The notes beneath the pieces were generated by a model that worked only from the letters and a program-made list of their open reading frames with translations, ran no database searches and was not told the DNA's origin. The position numbers were made by a program, and so were the translations under genes. 60,937 nt of DNA from an uncultured Clostridia bacterium (GTDB lineage: Bacteria > Bacillota > Clostridia > Christensenellales > Aristaeellaceae). Position 1 is the first letter of the stretch, and the number at the start of each line of letters is the position of its first letter. The stretch spans positions 1 to 60,937 of the forward strand of contig CAKUAV010000003.1 of NCBI GenBank assembly GCA_934636425.1, written 5' to 3'. This document shows positions 24,565 through 33,117 of this stretch, piece by piece.

Positions 24565-26902
24565 CGTCCTCAAGAGCCTTTCTGCGGCGCGAGCGCACGC
24601 TCATCGCGGCGTAAATGACAATGATGAAGTACAGCCCCGCCGCCGCCGCATACACCCACCAGGGCAGAATCGACATGATGGCCGAGGCGTCGGTTTCAGT
24701 TTCGGGCTCGACGCCGCTGCTGCCGCTGATGTCGCTGCTGTAGTAGTCGGCGGGATTGCCGCCGGTCGAGCCGGAATAGTCTATGGTCTCATCGGCCTGC
24801 GCGGAGAAGGAGACCGAGCGCCTTTCCGTGTATTTTTCGCCCAGCGCGTCCTCCCAGCTGACGATCAGATCGGCCTTGTATTCGCCCTCCTTTGTGGGCG
24901 TGAGGCTCAGCTCGGCCTTTTTGGATGTGCCGCCCTCCATGTTGCCCAGATAGGCGGCCGTGGGCAGCGTGAGGTTTTCGCTGACCGTTTCGGGCGTTAC
25001 GGAGACGTTGTAGAGCGTCGTGCGGCCCTCGTTGACCACCTGCAGCGTCACGTCGAGGCTGTCGCCGGCATAGAGCGAGGACGCGTCCATCACCGGCTCG
25101 CTGACGCTCAGGCGCATCTTCTGCCCGACGGACACCACAAGCTGCTGCGCGGCGGTCTGCGCCGACACGGCGGAATCCTCGTATTCTATCGACACCTCGA
25201 CCTTGAGCGGCCTGTCGGGCACCTCCAGATTGGCGCGCACGGGATAGCGCAGCTCGTAGAGCCCCTGCGCGTCGATTTTGTCGATATAGACGGTGTTCGA
25301 GCCGCTGCGGGGGATCAGCACGTCGTTTTCGGTGTCTATGGTCACGCGCATATTCTGCACATACTGCTTCTCGCTCGTGTTGCGCAGCTTGAGCACCAGA
25401 TCGAACGAATCGCCCGCCTGAACGGTCTGCGGATCGGTCGATATGCTCTCCACGATGACGCGCGCCTGAGGGGCGGTCGTGGGCGCGACATAGCCGCTGC
25501 TGCTGCCGCCGCCACCGCCGCCGGTTCTCGCGCCGGTGATGTTGACCAGCGCGCTCAGCTCGACCGACTGCGTTTCGCCGGTGAGCGCGTCGGTATAGCG
25601 CGCGGTGAAGGGCACGGCAACCGTGCCGTTGGACAGCGTGCTCTTGACGGTCAGATTGGAAAACACGGCATAGCCGTGATTGACGCCGTTTTCAATGACA
25701 GCGCGCGATACGCCCTGCTCGGAGAGCATGAACGGAAAGGCCGGATCGGCGGCGCTTTCAGACGTGATTTCAATGTCGAGCCGCTCGATATAATTGAGGA
25801 TTTCGCTGCTGAAGCCCTCGCTGCCCGGCTTTAATACATTGCCGTCATCGTCTCTGTTGCTGTAGATGCGCGCCGTGTCGTCGGCATAGGAGACGGGGAT
25901 GGCCAGCGTCACGCCGCTCTGACCCACCTTGAGCGTCTCGACCGCCATCTGGCCGATCATGACGCTGCCCTCGCCCGAGGGCTCGTCTGTGGGCGCGTCC
26001 GTCGGTTCGTCCGTCGGCTCATCGGAGGGCGCGATCGTCGGCGTGGGGGTGACGTTCGGGTTGGCGGCGATGGAGAACTCCAGCGTGAATTCGACCTTCT
26101 GCTCGTTCATCAGCTCGTCGCCGCCGTCATAGACGAATCTGAGCTGATAGCGGCCTGTGGGCGCGCTTTCGGAAACGTCGAGATTGAACACGGCGTAGCC
26201 CGCGTTGTAGGGCGTTTTCGCGGCCATGTTCCAGTCGTTGTTCTCGGGCGCATAGGCGATCATGTCGCGCACGGAGGCGGCGGAGAGATCAAAGAGCGCG
26301 TTCAGCGCCGCGCCGGACGCGGAATCCAGCTCCCAGCCCGCGCCGATGGGCAGCGCCATGACGTCCTGGCTGAAGTAAAACGGCGAGCTGTCCGACTGCG
26401 GCGTCCAGCCCGAGAGCGAGCCGGCGGCGTTGCTGTAGACGCGCGCGCCCGCCTGCGTTTCAATGGCGATGGGCAGCGCGACGGTCAGCCTGCCGCCCTG
26501 ATAGGCGCTCGACGCGTCCACAATGGCCATGGACGCGTCGAACCACGCCCGGGGATAGCTCGGGCGCGGCGTGGCGGTCGCAGGAGCCGGCGTGTCGGTC
26601 GGCGCGGGCGTATTCGTGGGCGCGGGGGTATCGGTCGGCGCAGGGGTGTCCGTGGGCGCGGGCGTGGCGGTCGCGGGGACGGGCGTATCCGTCGGCACGG
26701 GGGTGTCCGTGGGCACAGGGGTGTCCGTCGGCGCAGGCGTGTCCGTCGGCGCAGGCGTGTCCGTCGGCGCGGCGGTCTGCGTCGCCTGAGCGGTCTGCGC
26801 GGTTTCGGATGTGGGCGCGGCGGTGTTTTCCGCGCGGCTGACGCAGGGCAGCGCGGCCAGCGTCAGCGCCAGCATGAGCGCGGCCAGTTTTTGTCTTTTC
26901 AT
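24551..26902 (-). CDS. Large PT-repeat surface protein with CARDB/S-layer-like domains
   Basis: Exported, membrane-anchored protein of 783 residues. It has a signal peptide (LAALMLALTLAALPCVSRAE), then about 75 residues of 6-residue PTDTPA/PTDTPV units. Several beta-sandwich domains follow with COG1361/CARDB patterns (SFDLVLKLRNTSEKQYVQNM, SLDVTLQVVNEGRTTLYNVS), then a second PTDEPT linker near residue 290. The C-terminus is a helix (WWVYAAAAGLYFIIVIYAAM) with an acidic end. It starts 4 bp inside the ABC ATPase gene. Such COG1361 proteins commonly accompany MacB-like ABC systems; the exported or sensed molecule is unknown. Confidence 0.8.
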   Translation of the reverse strand: MKRQKLAALMLALTLAALPCVSRAENTAAPTSETAQTAQATQTAAPTDTPAPTDTPAPTDTPVPTDTPVPTDTPVPATATPAPTDTPAPTDTPAPTNTPAPTDTPAPATATPRPSYPRAWFDASMAIVDASSAYQGGRLTVALPIAIETQAGARVYSNAAGSLSGWTPQSDSSPFYFSQDVMALPIGAGWELDSASGAALNALFDLSAASVRDMIAYAPENNDWNMAAKTPYNAGYAVFNLDVSESAPTGRYQLRFVYDGGDELMNEQKVEFTLEFSIAANPNVTPTPTIAPSDEPTDEPTDAPTDEPSGEGSVMIGQMAVETLKVGQSGVTLAIPVSYADDTARIYSNRDDDGNVLKPGSEGFSSEILNYIERLDIEITSESAADPAFPFMLSEQGVSRAVIENGVNHGYAVFSNLTVKSTLSNGTVAVPFTARYTDALTGETQSVELSALVNITGARTGGGGGGSSSGYVAPTTAPQARVIVESISTDPQTVQAGDSFDLVLKLRNTSEKQYVQNMRVTIDTENDVLIPRSGSNTVYIDKIDAQGLYELRYPVRANLEVPDRPLKVEVSIEYEDSAVSAQTAAQQLVVSVGQKMRLSVSEPVMDASSLYAGDSLDVTLQVVNEGRTTLYNVSVTPETVSENLTLPTAAYLGNMEGGTSKKAELSLTPTKEGEYKADLIVSWEDALGEKYTERRSVSFSAQADETIDYSGSTGGNPADYYSSDISGSSGVEPETETDASAIMSILPWWVYAAAAGLYFIIVIYAAMSVRSRRRKALEDDEMD
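26571..26790 (-). repeat. 18 bp tandem repeats encoding PTDTPA/V linker
   Basis: About eleven degenerate 18 bp units built on GTCGGCGCRGGYGTGTCC read on the + strand, encoding Pro-Thr-Asp-Thr-Pro-Ala/Val. Related Pro/Thr linkers occur in the LCP protein of the neighbouring gene. Confidence 0.75.
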
Positions 26903-27660
26903 GGTGTCTCCTCGTTGTTCATATCCGGCGCGGGAACATCGGCCGGCTCTTCGTTGACTGTGTTTTCGGTGATGCGGCCGTCCAGCAGGCGGACGACGCG
27001 GTCGGCGTACTGCGCCATGTCGGGATCGTGCGTGACCATGATGAGCGTCGTGCCGCGCTCGTGGCAGATGTCCCGGATCAGGCGCAGTATTTCGCGCGAT
27101 GTGTTGAAGTCGAGATTGCCGGTCGGCTCGTCGGCGAAGAGTATGCGCGGCGAGGCGACCAGCGCCCGGGCAATGCCCACGCGCTGCTGCTGGCCGCCCG
27201 ACATTTCGCCGGGGCGGTGCCGCATGTGCGATTTCAGCCCGACGGCCTCGAGCATTTTTCGGGCGCGTTTCTGGCGGATGTCGCGGGGCACGCCCTTGTA
27301 CATCAGCGGCATGGCCACATTGTCCAGCGCCGTGTGCATGGCGAACAGATTGAACGACTGGAACACGAAGCCGACGTTCTTCAGCCTGAAGCGCACCAGA
27401 TCGCCCTCGCTCAGCGACTCGATCTGCCGCCCAGCCACGCGTATGCGGCCGCGCGTGGGCTTTTCCAGACCGGCCATCATGTTGAGCAGCGTCGATTTGC
27501 CCGAGCCGGAGCGCCCGATGATGCAGGCGAACTCGCCCGGATAGATGTCCAGCGACACATTGTTGAGCGCGGTGAGCTTTTCATCGCCTATGGCGTAGAC
27601 CTTGCTGACGCCGCTTAAGCTGATGACCGCCTCGCGCGGGGTGTTGTTTTCCAAGGCCAT
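26899..27660 (-). CDS. ABC transporter ATP-binding protein (MacB/LolD type)
   Basis: Cytoplasmic ATPase of 253 residues that powers the MacB-type permease encoded two genes downstream. Walker A is GRSGSGKST (49-57), the signature is MSGGQQQR, Walker B is ILFADEPTGNLD and the switch His is in IMVTHD. It is the first gene of a five-gene operon (ATPase, surface protein, permease, surface protein, ROK kinase) with overlaps of 4, 14 and 4 bp at three junctions. Start ATG 27660 follows GAAAGG. Confidence 0.95.
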   Translation of the reverse strand: MALENNTPREAVISLSGVSKVYAIGDEKLTALNNVSLDIYPGEFACIIGRSGSGKSTLLNMMAGLEKPTRGRIRVAGRQIESLSEGDLVRFRLKNVGFVFQSFNLFAMHTALDNVAMPLMYKGVPRDIRQKRARKMLEAVGLKSHMRHRPGEMSGGQQQRVGIARALVASPRILFADEPTGNLDFNTSREILRLIRDICHERGTTLIMVTHDPDMAQYADRVVRLLDGRITENTVNEEPADVPAPDMNNEETP

Positions 27661-27701
27661 ACCGCCTTTCGGGAATCTCGTTTGGAATGGACTTTCTCTA
27701 T

Positions 27702-27730
27702 ATTATATCAAAAACTCTGCCGGCGCGCAA
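27702..27730 (-). promoter_or_regulatory. Sigma-A promoter of ABC-surface protein-ROK operon
   Basis: On the - strand, TTGCGC (27725-27730), 17 bp spacer, TATAAT (27702-27707) preceded by TGA (extended -10), 42 bp upstream of the ATPase start. Confidence 0.82.
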
Positions 27731-27955
27731 CCTTTGCGGCGGCGGGCTTCGGGGCAATCGCCCGCGAAATGACGAGCGCCTGGCAGAGAAAGCGCCCTCG
27801 CGCGCCGCCCGGCGATGAAGGCTTGTGGACACACTTTCCCGAATCCATGGCAGCAAAGAGCGTCCCCTGCCCTCGCATCGGTGAATGTGCCGGCGCTGCG
27901 GCGGATGAGGTTGCTCCCTTCTCGGCGCAGCGCTTCCTTATTTTCTCAGACGCAT

Positions 27956-29335
27956 TCAGTGCGCGATCGGTTCGACAAAGAGCGCGCTCAGCGGCCAGGT
28001 GGCCAGCACTTTAACAAATATGCCCCAAAACGTCAGCTTTTCGATCGATTCGGCGGCGATCAGGCGCGTCTCGGCGAGCACTTCGCCGTTCACCGTCAGC
28101 GCCGCGCGCCCCAGACTGTCGCCCGCGTGAACCGGCGCGCTGACCGAGCGCGCCAGCGTCAGTTCGACCGACCAGCGATCGGACGCGCGCACAGCCGCCG
28201 CCGCGCCGCTCTCCGCGATCACGCGCACGCGGGGAAAAGCGCCGCCCGCCACGGCGACGCTTCCGCAGTCCTCGCCCTCCTCGGCGGCGCAGGCAATGGA
28301 AAAGTTCTCAAAGCCCCAGTCGAGCAGCCGCTCGGCCTCGTCGAACCACGCGCCGCAGTTCAGCACCACGCCAATCAATTCCATGCCGTCCCGCTCGGCA
28401 GAGAACACCAGACAGCGCCCCGCCTTTTTCGTAAAGCCGGTCTTTACGCCGGTCGCGCCCTCATACTCGCGCAAAAGGCGATTCTTGTTGGTCAGCACGC
28501 GGCTGTACTGATTGTCGCGCCAGGGAATGGTTGCCCGCTGCGCGCCCACCAGCGCGCGGAAATCGCCGCGCCGGAGCGCTTCCCGGGCAATGAGCGCCAT
28601 GGCCCGCGCCGACGCGCCGTGTCCCTGCGCGTCCAGCCCGTTGGGCGTGACGAAGTGCGCGTCCGCGCCCAGCTCCTCCGCGCGCGCGTTCATCATGGCG
28701 GCAAAATTTTCCACGCTGCCGCCGATGTGCTCGGCGATGGCCACGGCCGCGTCGTTGCCCGAGCGCAGCATGAGCCCCTTGAGCATCTCCTCCATGCTGA
28801 GCGTCTCGCCCGCGCTTAAATAGATCGACGTGCCGCCCGTGCCCGCCGCGCGCTCGGACGCGGTGACGATTTCGTTCGGCGCGCTGTTCTCAAGGGCGAG
28901 AAGCGCGGTCATGATCTTGGTCGTCGAGGCCATGGGGCAGCGCGCATCGGCGTTTTTGGCGTACAGCACGCGCCCGCTCGCCGCGTCCATGAGTATCGCA
29001 GCGCGCGCGGCAATATCGATTTCCTCCGCCCGCGCCGCGCAAAACGGAGCAGCCGCCAGCAGGAAAAGCGCCGTCAGCGCGCAGAGACGGCGCAGCACAG
29101 CGCGCGTCCGAAAGCAGGAAAACGCACGCAGTGAAGCGTGCCTCACGCGCCTCCCGAGCCGCAATTCCAGCGCTTTCACGCCGCAATGCGCCCAGCCCCC
29201 TCCGCCAAAGCGGCAGCCTTCACGCTCGAGCGCCGCGCGCCGGAAAATCCCCTCGCATTGACCGCATCCGCCTTCTGAAACGCGCCATAAAGCGCAAAAA
29301 AGGACGGCCCGCGCCGCCGGCATCCGCTCTCTCAT
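27956..29335 (-). CDS. D-alanyl-D-alanine carboxypeptidase (PBP5/DacF type)
   Basis: Penicillin-binding serine peptidase that trims the pentapeptide of peptidoglycan. The active-site motifs are all present: STTK (137-140), SGN (192-194), KTG (298-300). A C-terminal beta domain and a membrane-proximal hydrophobic end (FWGIFVKVLATWPLSALFV) follow, as in DacF. The signal peptide (RLCALTALFLLAAAPFCAARA) begins only near residue 83. ATG 29335 has a good AGGAGG, but the 80 residues before the signal segment are rich in Cys, Arg and Gly and look unlike a leader. GTG 29146 with GGGAGG is an alternative start. Confidence 0.85.
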   Translation of the reverse strand: MRERMPAARAVLFCALWRVSEGGCGQCEGIFRRAALEREGCRFGGGGWAHCGVKALELRLGRRVRHASLRAFSCFRTRAVLRRLCALTALFLLAAAPFCAARAEEIDIAARAAILMDAASGRVLYAKNADARCPMASTTKIMTALLALENSAPNEIVTASERAAGTGGTSIYLSAGETLSMEEMLKGLMLRSGNDAAVAIAEHIGGSVENFAAMMNARAEELGADAHFVTPNGLDAQGHGASARAMALIAREALRRGDFRALVGAQRATIPWRDNQYSRVLTNKNRLLREYEGATGVKTGFTKKAGRCLVFSAERDGMELIGVVLNCGAWFDEAERLLDWGFENFSIACAAEEGEDCGSVAVAGGAFPRVRVIAESGAAAAVRASDRWSVELTLARSVSAPVHAGDSLGRAALTVNGEVLAETRLIAAESIEKLTFWGIFVKVLATWPLSALFVEPIAH

Positions 29336-29395
29336 CGCAGAAGAACCTCCTCGTGGATGGATGGGAATACCATATGCGCGGGTCGCCCCGTTTAT

Positions 29396-30721
29396 TTATC
29401 GCCCGACCATGACCGTCTCGCCCCGCTGCGCCGCCCAGCGCGCGATGCGCTCGGGATCGCCGCACCAGTTGCGGTACTGCCCCCAATCGTTCGTTTTGAG
29501 CGGCTCGGCGCACTCAACGCGTATGACCGGGAACAGCGGGCTCGGCTTCTCGGCGGGCAGGCCGTGAATGACGAGGTCGCTTTCGGTCTGCTCGAAGGGC
29601 AATTCCATGCCGTTTGAGAGCAGCGTGACGCGCTGAACGCGGCTCAAAAGGTCGTTCACGCGCAGCGTCTCCTTGCCCTCCCAGAAGCGGATGATCAGAT
29701 AGAGCGTATTGCCGCGCGCCGTCTGCCGGCCATGGGTCAGGAATTCGGTGACGTCGCCGTTGTCGGTGCCGTAGACCGCCTCGCCGTTCACCTTCAGCCA
29801 TTTGCCGACCTCTATGAGATTCTTCTCCACCGCGGGCGGTATGTTGCCGTCGCCGTCGGGCGCGACGTTCATCAGCAGATTGCCGCCCTTCTCGGCGCAC
29901 TCGCACAGCAGGTCGAGCAGCTGCTCGCTGGGCTTGACCTGCTCGCCCGGCGCATAGCCCCACAGCCGCCATGTGCTGACGTGGCAGGCCTCCCACAGCC
30001 GCTTTTCGGCGGTGACGTTCAGCTCGGGCGTGCCGAAATCGCCGTGATCCTCGCTCAGACCCACATCCTCCTCATTGACCGATTTCGTCTCGGATTTGCC
30101 CAGCCGATTGTTGATGAGTATGCCCGGCTGCCAGCGGCGCATTTGGGCGACCAGCTCGGCGCTGCCCAGCTCCTCATAGGTGCGCGGCCACGAGCCGTCG
30201 AAGAAGAAATGGTCGATCTGGCCATAGCGGGTGAGCAGCTCCTCGATCTGGCCGTGGATGTAGGCCTTCATGGCCTTGAAGCCCTCAGGGTTCTTTTCCG
30301 GGCCGTCGAAATAAGCGGGCACGCGCCAGTCCAGCCAGCTGTAGTACAGGCCGACGCGCAGCCCCTCGGCGCGGAACGCGTCGGCGTATTCTCGCACGAA
30401 ATCGCGCCTCGGCGCCTGCTTCATGCTGGTGTAGTCGGTCAGATCGCTGTCCCACAGGCAGTAGCCGTCGTGGTGGCGGGTGGTCAGGCAGGCGTATTTC
30501 ATGCCGGCCTCGCGGGCGATGCGCGCAAGCCGCTTTGCGTCGAACTCGCGGGGATTCCACCGGCAGGCGGCCTTTTCATACTGGACGGGATCCATGTGAT
30601 CGCGAAAGAGCACCTGCTCGCCGCGGCCAATGGCGGCGTACGGCCCCCAGTGTATGAACATACCGTAGCGCGCCTCTTGGAACCAGCGCCACTTTTCGGG
30701 CAGATCGAGCTTCTGATACAT
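29396..30721 (-). CDS. Alpha-L-fucosidase, GH29 family
   Basis: Retaining glycosidase of 441 residues that removes alpha-linked L-fucose. The N-terminal pattern FQEARYGMFIHWGPYA and CLTTRHHDGYCLWDSDLTDY are GH29 blocks, and D175 in IDHFFFDGSW is the expected nucleophile. A small beta domain follows. No signal peptide is present, so it acts in the cytoplasm. It follows a terminator-like hairpin after the ADP-ribosylglycohydrolase gene and lies 60 bp before the carboxypeptidase gene. Fucose-kinase activity could come from the rhaB-like kinase, but that is speculative. Confidence 0.93.
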   Translation of the reverse strand: MYQKLDLPEKWRWFQEARYGMFIHWGPYAAIGRGEQVLFRDHMDPVQYEKAACRWNPREFDAKRLARIAREAGMKYACLTTRHHDGYCLWDSDLTDYTSMKQAPRRDFVREYADAFRAEGLRVGLYYSWLDWRVPAYFDGPEKNPEGFKAMKAYIHGQIEELLTRYGQIDHFFFDGSWPRTYEELGSAELVAQMRRWQPGILINNRLGKSETKSVNEEDVGLSEDHGDFGTPELNVTAEKRLWEACHVSTWRLWGYAPGEQVKPSEQLLDLLCECAEKGGNLLMNVAPDGDGNIPPAVEKNLIEVGKWLKVNGEAVYGTDNGDVTEFLTHGRQTARGNTLYLIIRFWEGKETLRVNDLLSRVQRVTLLSNGMELPFEQTESDLVIHGLPAEKPSPLFPVIRVECAEPLKTNDWGQYRNWCGDPERIARWAAQRGETVMVGR

Positions 30722-30746
30722 ATCATGATCCTCCGATTCACACTGT

Positions 30747-30785
30747 CAAAAGCGGCTCGGCGGGAAGAAATCGCGCCGAGCCGCT
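30747..30785 (-). terminator. Hairpin terminator between ADP-ribosylglycohydrolase and fucosidase
   Basis: Arms AGCGGCTCGGCG and CGCCGAGCCGCT (12 bp, 30751-30785) with a 10-11 base loop; on the - strand it is followed by TTTTGAC. It could limit read-through into the fucosidase gene, for which I see no clear separate promoter. Confidence 0.75.
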
Positions 30786-30796
30786 CACGGATAATA

Positions 30797-32197
30797 TTAA
30801 GCCAGATGTTCCATGGTCTTGTCGACCAGCTGATCGATCGTCACCAGATCGATGCCGAATATCGATGTGGCCAGCGCGCCGTGTATGGGCGCCGCCCACT
30901 CCTCGCCGACGGCGGAAGAGCCGCGCATCATGCCCACGATGGAGCCGACGGTCGCGCCGTTGCAGTCGGTGTCGAAGCCGGTCTGCACAGCGCGGCAGAT
31001 GGAATGGGCATAGTCGCCCTGGCCGTAGAGCAGAGAGGCGGCGACGATCTCCGCGTTGGAGATTGTGTGAACCCAGTCGTAGCCCTTGAACTCGTCCCAG
31101 CGGGAGGCGATGCCGGCGAAGCACTCGTCCTCGCTCTTTCCGGCCTCATACTCGGCGAGTATATTGCGAACGGCCTCGGCCAGACGGCTCTTTTCGGGGA
31201 TTTCGCCCAGACCGGCCTTCACGATTTCAACCAGATCGTCGGTCACCGCGGCGGCGGCGATCATGGCTGCGATGAACATCTCGCCGTATATGCCGTTCTT
31301 CACATGGGAAATGCACGCGTCGCGCCAGGCCATGTCGGCGGCGGTCTGCGGGTCGCCGGGGTTGATGTAGCCGAAGTAGTCGCCGCGAATCTGCGCGCCG
31401 ATGAACTCGCGGTCGGGGTTTTTATAGATCGCCGACTGCGGCGGACGGATGCCGATCACGAAATTGCGGAAGGCGCGGCGCTCGGCGGTGCAGTAGGCGT
31501 TTTTCGGCTGGCAGTCCATCCAGGCCGTCGCCACCTGATCGGGCGTGAAATCGCGACCGAAGCGGCCCACGATGCCGTAGGCGGCCATGACGGTGTAGTT
31601 GGTGTCGTCGTCGGTGGGCGCGCAGGGCACGTTCGCATGGTTCGGATAGCCGGAATAGCTGCCGCCCTTGCCCAGGCAGTCCGCCCATGTGCGCTTCTCC
31701 CAGCGCTCGAGCAGGCGCGGCGTTTTCTTCACGTCCTCGAGGGTCATGTAGCGCGTCAGCGGGAAATTGCCGCTGTTTTTGAGCAGCTCGTGCATATCGG
31801 GCGTGCGCATGCCCTCGACCGGCTTGCCCAGCAGGCAGCCGCAGATGCGGCCCAGCCACGCGCCGCGGATCTTGTCCTTCAGCGTATCGGCGCTGACCGC
31901 GCCCAGCGCGGGGCGGCATTCGGGGCGGGCGGCCTGAATCGCGTCAAGCGCATCCGGCTCGACATAGGGGTAGTCGGCGCGCATGGGCGCAGACTGCATG
32001 GCCTCGAAGAACACATTGGCCAGCTCCTCGCGGATCACGCCGTCGGGCAGATCGGCGACGGCCTCGCACAGCGCGCGATAGCCCTCCACGTCCCTGCCCT
32101 CGTCCAGGCACTGGCGCAGCTCGCCGCGCAGACTCGCCGAATACTTTTCCCAGCCGTGCATGGCGGACAGATTGAGATAAGCGGGATTGAAATTCAT
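30797..32197 (-). CDS. ADP-ribosylglycohydrolase family protein
   Basis: Protein of 466 residues with the DraG/ARH fold. LGRICGCLLGKPVEGMRTPD is the first block, PTDDDTNYTVMAAYGIVGRF the metal-binding TDDDT region, and FDTDCNGATVGSIVGMMRG the second metal site. Both Mg sites look intact. Classical members remove ADP-ribose from proteins. However, relatives in carbohydrate loci are common and may hydrolyse other N-glycosides, and here the gene lies in a beta-galactosidase/fucosidase operon. I infer a sugar-related substrate with low confidence. It begins 27 bp after the TIM-barrel gene. Confidence 0.85.
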   Translation of the reverse strand: MNFNPAYLNLSAMHGWEKYSASLRGELRQCLDEGRDVEGYRALCEAVADLPDGVIREELANVFFEAMQSAPMRADYPYVEPDALDAIQAARPECRPALGAVSADTLKDKIRGAWLGRICGCLLGKPVEGMRTPDMHELLKNSGNFPLTRYMTLEDVKKTPRLLERWEKRTWADCLGKGGSYSGYPNHANVPCAPTDDDTNYTVMAAYGIVGRFGRDFTPDQVATAWMDCQPKNAYCTAERRAFRNFVIGIRPPQSAIYKNPDREFIGAQIRGDYFGYINPGDPQTAADMAWRDACISHVKNGIYGEMFIAAMIAAAAVTDDLVEIVKAGLGEIPEKSRLAEAVRNILAEYEAGKSEDECFAGIASRWDEFKGYDWVHTISNAEIVAASLLYGQGDYAHSICRAVQTGFDTDCNGATVGSIVGMMRGSSAVGEEWAAPIHGALATSIFGIDLVTIDQLVDKTMEHLA

Positions 32198-32224
32198 GTT
32201 TTTTTCCTCCTTGAAAATGTCGTA

Positions 32225-33094
32225 TTATTGCCGCTGCGCCCTTTCAAGGCAGCTTTTCCAGATTGCGATTGTGCGCTCGATGCCCTCGTCGGCCTCCCTG
32301 CCCGCGCAGGGGAACATGAAGCCGGGCGCGCTCTCAATGGTCAGCACGTCGTCATAATGAAGCTCGGTGAGCAGCTCGGCGATCATCTGAGAGTCCACAA
32401 CGCCCTCGGGATTGTCCAGAAACCAGTGCATATCGCGCACGCCGTCGTTGGTGTGCATGTGAATCTCGACGATCGGGAAGGGCTTGTTTGCGATGGCCTC
32501 GCGGTAATCGGCGCGCGTGACCGGCGTGCCCAGCTCGCGGGAGGGGCACTCATAGCGCGAGAAATTGAACAGCCGCTTCTTCGGGCTCCAGTGGCTGTCG
32601 TGAAGGCGCATGGTCAGATGGCCTATGTCCAGCAGGAAGCCGAACTGAGGATGGCCCTTCAGCGGATCGAGCTGGCGCATCTCTTCCTCCGTCAGGCCGA
32701 AATCCTCGATGGCGACGCGCGTCTTTTCGCCCGCGAATGCGTCCAGAACGGTCTTGAGATAGGGATAGATATTGTCGCGGATGGCCTGCGGCACGTCGAA
32801 GGAGAGCGTGGCGAGCAGGCCATAGCGCTTCTGCCAGCGCGCGCACAGCGCAATGTCGTCGCCAAAGGCGGCCACGTCCTTTTCATCGTGCGTGGAGGGC
32901 AGCTTGTGGTGTACGGTGAACACGGGGCGCTTTTCGCACAGCGCCTCATAGAGCGCCGCGCCGCCGTCCTGCCGGCACGCGTCCACAAAGTGAAAGCCCA
33001 GCACGCTCACGCTGTCCAGCATATTGGAAAAGTGAACGACGTTTTCAGTCAGCATCCTGTGCGGATAATGCCATATGGCCAGACCGTTTTTCAT
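32225..33094 (-). CDS. Sugar phosphate isomerase/epimerase-like TIM-barrel protein
   Basis: Protein of 289 residues with the AP-endonuclease-2/xylose-isomerase-like fold. Probable metal ligands are seen in RVAIEDFGLTEEE, FGFLLDIGHLTMRLHD, PIVEIHMHTNDG and VLTIESAPG. It may isomerise or epimerise a sugar or sugar acid in the pathway fed by the flanking glycosidases. ATG 33094 is chosen because AAAGGAG precedes it; the frame extends 23 codons into the GH2 gene without support. Gaps of 23 and 27 bp place it in one operon with the GH2 and ADP-ribosylglycohydrolase genes. Confidence 0.75.
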   Translation of the reverse strand: MKNGLAIWHYPHRMLTENVVHFSNMLDSVSVLGFHFVDACRQDGGAALYEALCEKRPVFTVHHKLPSTHDEKDVAAFGDDIALCARWQKRYGLLATLSFDVPQAIRDNIYPYLKTVLDAFAGEKTRVAIEDFGLTEEEMRQLDPLKGHPQFGFLLDIGHLTMRLHDSHWSPKKRLFNFSRYECPSRELGTPVTRADYREAIANKPFPIVEIHMHTNDGVRDMHWFLDNPEGVVDSQMIAELLTELHYDDVLTIESAPGFMFPCAGREADEGIERTIAIWKSCLERAQRQ

Positions 33095-33117
33095 GGGCAG
33101 TCTCCTTTCCCGGCGGC

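Noticed and set aside
27715..27955. Possible small gene or RNA upstream of the ABC operon promoter
   Set aside because: ORFs lack a ribosome binding site and no tRNA-like or stable structure could be supported.
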